Shown here: positions 58,101 through 64,000 of the stretch, piece by piece | How positions within the stretch are numbered: position 1 is the stretch's first letter | Layout of the letters: each line of letters opens with the position of its first letter | Assembly (NCBI RefSeq): GCF_014805625.2 | Contig: NW_023998556.1 | Coordinates: forward strand, 382,707 to 446,706 | Length of the DNA: 64,000 nt | Source of the DNA: Glossina fuscipes | Taxonomy: Eukaryota; Arthropoda; Insecta; Diptera; Glossinidae | Direction of reading: 5' to 3' | Program-made: the position numbers and the translations under genes | Notes under the pieces: model-generated | Told to the model about the DNA's origin: nothing | The model's database searches: none | The model's input: the letters and a program-made list of their open reading frames with translations, nothing else

Positions 58101-58504
58101 ATAGGATAGGCCTAGCATAAAAATAAGATTGGCATAATATAAGAATAGAATAGTCCTAGCATAAGGGTAGGATAGCCATAGCATAAGAATTGGATAGACA
58201 TAGAATAAGAATAAATTAAGATAGAGTAGGAATAGACTAAGAATAGAATAGACTAGATTAAGCGTAGGCTAGAGATAAGTTAAGAGTAGGATATAAAAAT
58301 AGGTTAAGTTAGTCCAGTTTGAGTCTTCGACGTGAAGAGTCGATTTTTAGTCATGGATCGAGGAAGTCGCGTTTTAGGAAATAAAGGGTAACCAAGAGGA
58401 ATTCACGAAAATAAAGGTGCCTGCAACCAATAGATTTCTTATGTTTCCTTCCCTGGGCTGCTGAGCTTCCGCAGCCATAAGGAAAGGGACGAAACGTCCT
58501 CACA
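58006..58504 (+). mobile_element. LTR-like segment (499 bp)
   Basis: It begins TGTGAGGAC and ends GTCCTCACA, a perfect 9-bp terminal inverted repeat of the TG...CA type. It contains AATAAA at about 58380 and again at about 58411, late in the segment as expected. The flanking 4-mers (gatc and acct) do not match, and I see no primer-binding site or polypurine tract, so it could be one LTR of a broken element. Its middle (58090-58320) is a tandem repeat of agcataagaataggatag-type units, period about 20-25 bp. Confidence 0.45.
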
Positions 58505-58569
58505 ACCTATAAACCCCTGCTCAATAGGTACAAAGAAACAATTGAAAAAACCAAACAGAAATACAACTT

Positions 58570-59370
58570 TAGAATAATTTCAAAATTTTACAAAAAAGTC
58601 GAGCCCACTATTTTATTCTAGGCCCAGAGAGGCGCTATTTAAGCAGTCACAGCACCGCGCTACACAAATGATCTGGTGCAATTTTTCAACGACTCGGCGC
58701 CAATCTTCGAGATCTTCACGATGCTGTCAAAATTCGTCAATTTATTTCATCGGAGGTCCATATCGGAGCAAAATTGCAATAAGGTCAAAGGCGAACTCTA
58801 GCAAATTAGGGACTATTTTATGAAAGCTTTTAAGAAGGATGCTCTTGCTGTCGCCACAGAAACAACGATTACAAATTTCACCAGCTTGATGGAAGATTTG
58901 GTGAAGGCTTGCCCTGGCACAAGTTTTGAATCAAACAGGGTAAGCCAGGACCTTCTTGAGGCGTTTCTCGTTACTATGCCTTCGTCCAAAGAAGAGGACC
59001 AGATCAGCTGCCGAAATCGTGCAATTCTGCGGAACTTGCAGGTGTTCCGATACAAACAATCGACGATTACCTCCTCATCAATGAAATGAGGTACGAAATT
59101 GAGGGTGAGCCCGAGAAAAAATCGGGCTTGATAGGGAGGTGTTTACAGACCTGCGTAAGTTGGAATTCAAATACCACGAAAGGAGACACCTGCAACTGCT
59201 TACGGCAGTCGGAATAGCAGCTGAATTGCCGTCACTTCTGGCGTGACATGAAAGAAGAGGAGGAGGAAGCGATGGGTCAAAAAGACCGCGTAAATAACTT
59301 AACCATCACCAGCAAATATCTTAAGCCGGCGTTCCCGAAAGCATAGGTCGACGAGGCGTTCGATTAAGCC
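58570..59370 (+). mobile_element. P-superfamily transposon remnant, plus-strand copy
   Basis: The plus strand reads RYTNDLVQFFNDSAPIFEIF then TMLSKFVNLFHRRSIS; ALAVATETTITNFTSLMEDL; SNRVSQDLLEAFLVTMPSSK. P/THAP9-type transposases have an 'INLFDxxFDxLNSR' segment and a later 'xNQDxLENFFGxxR' segment, which these resemble, and this is the main support for the superfamily call. Frame breaks follow, with a degraded GxARYI region. 58590-58660 is clearly homologous to the start of the minus copy at 57420. Confidence 0.55.
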
Positions 59371-59830
59371 TTTAATATGTTTATTGTGTGTAACGAAGCC
59401 ATATTTATCACTACTTCTGGAAAGTCGAAATCTTTCAGCGTTATGACTATATTAGTAGATTTAGACTTTTCGGCCACATCACAAATAGGGGCATCAGGTT
59501 TCTTATAAATAGCGATATGCGCATTTGCGGGAATATAGGAGCAAATCGGAACGAACACTTTAAAAGGCCTTAGGTTGAGATGGAACCAATTTGAAAATAA
59601 TTGCATGCTTCAAATTGAGGGATGGGATTTTAGGACTTGCAGGTAGAGAGTTTGGAGTTGGCGAGCATATAGGCGGGGTAACCACGCTTGCACGTGCACC
59701 TTGTGCGACTTGTCCAGTATGGTGACGAGAAGACACCCTCGAACAACCAGCATAAATTGCATGCAAAGGCATCCACACACACATCATCGGTAAGAACAAG
59801 CAAAAAAGCACAGAAACCGAAAAACATACG
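59364..59830 (-). mobile_element. CR1-like fragment (ORF1 end and endonuclease)
   Basis: The minus strand reads HHTGQVAQGARASVVTPPIC (compare RTGHVAQAARASVVTPS in the long copy), then PIC-SYIPANAHIAIYKKPD and KSTNIVITLKDFDFPEVV, matching CSYIPRYWDIPIYKK and KPTDIVIVLGGFNLPQV. A deletion joins ORF1 to the endonuclease. It is decayed and 3'-incomplete. Confidence 0.65.
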
Positions 59831-59879
59831 AAAAATGAGCACGCAACAACAACGCCGGGCATTCAAAGGCACATAAGAG

Positions 59880-60770
59880 CCTGTGCTAAATGAAGTACCG
59901 GAGAAAGGCGAATTGATCGTGGTCGGCAAAATGACTGAGAGTATATGAGAGCATTAGAAAAACGGTAGCCAAAGTGTGCGGGTCGGCCGCAAGAAATCTT
60001 AACGCAAAAAAACTGCAAGTGACACAAAGCAAAAGAAAAAAAAAGAAACAAAATATAGTAGAGGTAAAAAAAAAACTTACAAAAATTAACACGCCGAAAA
60101 AATATTGCAAAAGTTCAAATTTATGGAAAAAAAAAAAAACAATTACAAAAGTGGCAAACAACTTTTTAACACAAAAGTGCCGAGTGGGAAAAAAAAACAG
60201 AAGACAGAAAAAAGGAAGAATCCAGAACAATTTGAATGAACTCTAAAGTAAGCGAAAATAAAAATTACAAAGAAAAGGAAAGATCAACCATTGCATAAAG
60301 CAACCGACGCCATAGACATTGAAAAAAAAGAGAGAAAAGGATCTAATAACCATTTCAACCGATGTACCTAAAACAACAAATCAGCGTGCTTCATTTTGCT
60401 TCTAAAGTTGCCATTGTAGTCAAATAAAAGATTACGAAGAAAAAAAAAGAACAATAGGAAACCAAAAAAAAACTTAACTACTTTTTTTAAGAAAAAAAAA
60501 AACAAAAAAAAAGAAGAAAACTTACTTCGAAAGAAAATGACACCTACCCTACGTTAACCAGTATACACGCGGGAGGATTACAGTTAGTTAGTCTTATAGC
60601 AACTACAGCAATAATCACCACAGCAGCAGCAATAACAATAGCAAACCAACAATCAAACCCTTCAAACCCGGAGGCAGATCTCGCCGGGGGAGAAAACCCA
60701 TCGGACGAAGCAGAAATTCTCTTTTTTCTTTCAAACAACAAATAAAACAAACATTAATTATCCTTTTATT
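59880..60770. other. A-rich stretch, leader-like or intronic
   Basis: Long A runs and cagcagcaataacaatagca-type triplet tracts (about 60600-60650). This is typical of long 5' leaders or introns of fly developmental genes, but no reading frame is supported. It ends in the strong splice acceptor used by the next feature. Confidence 0.35.
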
Positions 60771-60774
60771 TCAG

Positions 60775-61116
60775 ATGCCTAAATGAGTTTAAAAAAAAAA
60801 AAGGAATACGCCAGGGCGACAGCGACAACGGCAGCAGCTACATCATCAGCCGTTTCACCATCATTTCTGCCCAACAACAACGGCAAGTACAATTGCAGGC
60901 AGGTCCGGTGCACTTGAGTCACCCGACAACTGCCAACCAACCTTCAGCGCATTTCCACCACCACAGCAACAATAGACAACAACAACATCATCAAAAGCAA
61001 AACAGCAATAGGACTTCAATAACATACCGGTACACATTCATCTGCACACACATCGTAAGCAAATGCATTTTTCATAACAGCATTTTTCCAGTCCATCCAA
61101 GAATACCAGCTTTTAG
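60775..61116 (+). CDS. exon candidate, Gln/His/Asn-rich
   Basis: A near-perfect acceptor (atccttttatttcag, ending at 60774) and a donor AG/GTAAGG (GT at 61117-61118) bound a 342-bp segment. One frame reads through to the donor: ISAQQQRQVQLQAGPVHLSH, then HFHHHSNNRQQQHHQKQN and ending PVHPRIPAF. The CAA/CAG/CAC-rich content is typical of untranslated or low-complexity exons of insect regulatory genes. In that frame the first ATG is at 60893, and another frame has stops, so it may be a 5' untranslated exon. No partner exon can be placed. The host gene is not identified. Confidence 0.4.
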
Positions 61117-61119
61117 GTA

Positions 61120-62100
61120 AGGGTATATGACATTGTCAAAATACATTCACATTACTAGTATTATTATTAATTGCCATGAGCTAGCTAATTGTGATAATTA
61201 ATTTTGCGGATCCGTTCTCGTTTATTTCATTTACGACGACGACGCCCACGTTGGTTGTTTCATTTTCAAAAAAAAAAAAAAAAACATAAGCAGAGAAAAT
61301 ATTTCGCACTGCTTATATTTTAGAACTAGTTGTGAAACTCTTCTATACCTTGGTCTTAAAATCTTAAGTTGGTCGACGAACAAACTGCTATGATTTAGTT
61401 TTTTATTTTGAGACGTTGAATGTTTAGAATGTCCTAAGAAGAGATAAAAGCGTTTGCATCCAATGTGGTTCAATGATGAATAGTAGGCTAAACGAAAAAT
61501 AGCATCAATTAAAAAGAAAATTTTAATTTAAAAAAGGAAAAGCAAAAACCGTAAACGTGCGTGAAACTATGCAGTGAAAATTCTCGAAGATATAAGTTAA
61601 AACAAAACCTTACGGAAGATCACTGGAAAACATCTCTCTTTCAAAAAGGAAAAAAAAAAACAAATAACAAATATAGCGAAGTCCCCTTTCCTTTTAATGG
61701 AAATGTAAATAATGCAAACCCAAAGAAATAATTCTCTTTAAAACTTTAAAATAGAACGTCTCATAAACTTGTGGAAAGATGTTTCGTTTACAAATACTAA
61801 GAAATATAACGGGCAAATGCCCTCATTTTCCCGTCAGAAAGCGTTTAAAAACCGAAGGTCTCCTTCAATCGATACCGCCAGTAACAGTAATGATAATAGT
61901 AAGGGATTGATAAGGCCCTTTCAGGGAGGATAGATATAGACAGGAATTATCCTTATCGTCAACCCCAAATATATCGCAAATTAATTCTAACATAGGTCCA
62001 ATTTTTCATGCCCTGCATTGATTTTTATTCAGGCACACGTGTTCCCGTTGGTGCGCTCGTCGATCTAATTGCAGGCATGTAGTGTATGCTCCGCCCGCGA
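61120..62100. other. AT-rich stretch, no supported gene
   Basis: A gacgacgacg patch at about 61233 and A runs. Short frames only. Nothing is supported. Confidence 0.45.
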
Positions 62101-62235
62101 ATACACTACCTGATGATTGGTGAACATTGCATCGAACTCTCGACTTCTTTTAGTACCTCAATGTCTGGCACCACACTGTCAGCTTCTGGTTCAACTTCCT
62201 AGTCTTCATATCTTCCTAGGCGCCGTTGCAACTCC

Positions 62236-62541
62236 TCATTTCGAGCTTGAAGCCGCTAGCTCCTGGCTAAGCCTTGCCTGCGCCGAAGTCGACGGGCCGC
62301 TGGTGTAAATGTCGTCAACTAAATTTACGGGGCTTTCTATATCTATCCTACCTACTACTCATGACACCCTAGTTAGCTCGTCTATCATTTCTGTTGTCTC
62401 CTGAACATCCGTCGCTTCTTCTCCCCCTACTACCTTATCTCCCCCTTGTGCCACCTGTTTTCCTCCCACGTGAATCCCAAAAAACCTATCTAGTTCTCGC
62501 TGCCAGCCTTCAGCTGTAAACGCCAATCTCAATTCTTGTGC
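62236..62541 (-). pseudogene. gag-like coding scrap near LTR copy 3
   Basis: On the minus strand an approximately 100-codon frame reads AQELRLAFTAEGWQRELDRF, FGIHVGGKQVAQGGDKVVGG, ETTEMIDELTRVS, a TGA, then VNLVDDIYTSGPSTSAQARL and a second TGA. A neighbouring frame continues with a helical LQRRLGRYED and more acidic sequence to about 62110; upstream (62710-62550) there is another patch beginning MEKISDRVGK. The charged, helical character and its position just inside an LTR on the same strand suggest a decayed gag, but no capsid or CCHC motif is visible. Confidence 0.35.
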
Positions 62542-63049
62542 TTATGAAATATAGTCTGCCTGACCGCCTCGTCTTCTATCCACCCTTCTTAAACTAAACC
62601 CAACTGCATCAGTTTTTCTTAGAACGCATTGCGCGTTATAAATTTCCAATTTCCTCAGTCATTCGGTCGGCTAATTTTCCCTACTCTGTCCGAAATTTTC
62701 TCCATGGTATTATACTTAATATATGTGTATAAATAATATTATAATAGTAATAAATGATAATATAAAATAGATATAATTTAACAAGATAATAAAATACGAT
62801 AATATCAAATACGTATAAAATAATAATAAGGCACGAACCTGAAAATAAATGGAAAACAAAATAGACCAATTCTAAATAAATAATAAATGTTAAATAAATA
62901 AATAATTGTCAAATTAAATATAAATGAAACAACGACGTTTTGTTTATTTCAATTTAATAACGTATAAAATTTACATTTTTTATATTTGAAGTTAGTAATA
63001 ATTGAAAATTGTAAAAAAAAATTAAATGTACCATGCCACTCGTCTGTCC

Positions 63050-63609
63050 TACATTTTCTCATCCCCCAGTATCCCCCAGTCCTATCAGTCCTTCAGGGCT
63101 GGCGATTAAGCTAACCGTCTCATCCCCTATCCGTAAAAGTCTTCAGTAATATTCGTTATTCAGGGATGGCGATTAAGCTAACCGTCACATCCCCTATCCG
63201 TAAAAGTCAACAGTACTATTCGCTACTCAGGGATGGCGATTAGGCTAACCGTCACATCCCCTATCCGTAAAAGTCAGCAGTACTATTCGTTATTCAGGGA
63301 AGGCGATTAAGGTAACCGTCACATCCCCTATCCGTAACATTTTGTGTGTGTATCTTACATGTTCATATTTTTGAGTACATTCTTGGAATACATTTTTGTG
63401 TATGATGGCTATATGGTTATGTTTTTGAGTACATTCTTGGAATACATTTTGTGTATGTAGCTTATATGTTCATTTGAGCGGGAGGAGGCTGATCATGTTC
63501 AGTAGACAGACGTGTAAACGGACAAATCGGACTGACTAGTGGACGTCTGCGGATAAACGTTTAGGCGGACGGACTGGTTATTAGCAAGGGAGCAAAGCGC
63601 TTCCTTACA
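63050..63609 (-). mobile_element. family A LTR, copy 3 (truncated)
   Basis: Read on the minus strand it begins at 63609 with TGTAAGGAAGCGC, the same start as the LTRs at 12172 and 25984. It carries the same type of gcggacg/cagac-rich segment (63480-63590), then a two-copy repeat containing gagtacattcttggaatac (63385-63475 on plus), then the hairpin array (63345-63080). The expected end with AAGACTCGTTACA is absent; the match fades near 63050 into AT-rich sequence. No clear TATA box is seen, unlike in copies 1 and 2. Confidence 0.75.
63080..63345 (-). repeat. 67-bp hairpin tandem array in LTR copy 3
   Basis: Four copies, with the cccctatccgtaa block at 63124, 63191, 63258 and 63325 on the plus strand: an exact 67-bp period. 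On the minus strand each unit reads acggataggggatg, a spacer containing ggttagc, and aatcgccatccctga. The stem GGGATG/CATCCC is kept in the middle units; the outer ones carry cttccc or cagccc variants. Confidence 0.85.
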
Positions 63610-64000
63610 TCTTTTATCTATTTATCTTAAGCTATTGTTCCAAAGTGATAGTGAGGATGACAGTTTTTGCCCCAGACGTCCTGATAAACGTGCTTTAGCA
63701 TAATGATAAATAGTTGAAGAAATATAAATTTGTTATAAATTTGGCAATATTGCCGTGTTATTTGCAGGCATTGTATTTTATGCAAATACTATGAAGAAAT
63801 GCTTGCTTGATTTAATTTATACAAATCCAAAGAATCAGCATGCCAGAAGAATCGTTTTACGGTAAGTTTCGTTGCAGAATGTGTGCAATATTAGATGATT
63901 TAGACAAATAGAAAAACAAGAATCAAATGACGTTATTATACCTGCAATAAAATGGCGGCTTTCAATGTTTGTGAACTCTCTATTAAACTATTTTATTTTA

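Overview
The window looks like repeat-rich nuclear DNA of a higher fly (Diptera, Brachycera). It is strongly AT-rich. The intron-like gaps I can model are about 64-67 bp. The mobile elements (mellifera-subfamily mariner, I-clade non-LTR element ending in (TAA)n, CR1-like and P-like families, LTR elements) are of kinds known from flies. No intact host gene is present from end to end. I infer heterochromatin or a large repeat-filled intergenic or intronic region; a degenerating sex-linked region is possible but unproven.

Layout. 1-7.1 kb holds short coding scraps, a possible small spliced gene on the minus strand (3.65-4.29 kb), and exon fragments of three unrelated housekeeping genes within 900 bp: PMS2 (+), GRWD1 (-) and a zinc transporter of the SLC30A9 type (+). 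7.5-8.9 kb has two opposed pieces of a CR1-like retrotransposon. 11.7-15.0 kb is a decayed P-superfamily transposon split by a 1774-bp solo LTR with a ggcc target duplication. 15.99-21.60 kb is a full-length but frameshifted I-clade retrotransposon (minus strand) with a 12-bp target duplication. 22.1-28.3 kb has CR1 fragments, a Ty3/gypsy-type pol piece and a second solo LTR (aact duplication). 28.5-36 kb is mostly unassigned. 36.6-39.6 kb holds a possible three-exon gene, a complete dead mariner with TIRs and TA duplications, and another mariner scrap. 41.6-42.1 kb is an EXD1-like exonuclease pseudogene. 44.67-49.22 kb is the longest CR1-like copy (plus strand), followed by a decayed second copy that carries a mariner piece. 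53.9-54.85 kb is a NOA1 pseudogene. 56.4-59.4 kb has two inverted P-like copies around a GC-richer block with an LTR-like segment. 60.8-61.1 kb is a well-bounded Gln/His-rich exon candidate. 62.2-63.6 kb carries a third, truncated LTR and a gag-like scrap on the minus strand.

Nothing here works as an operon or pathway. Two structures stand out. First, three diverged LTRs share a 66-69 bp tandem array whose every unit holds the same GGGATG...CATCCC inverted repeat; in two of them it lies just downstream of a TATA box, an initiator-like site and a splice-donor-like site. Second, at least five single-copy host genes are represented by exon fragments, several still edged by splice sites, so they look like DNA-level copies rather than processed retrocopies.

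All identifications rest on reading translations and motifs by eye. No database search was run.
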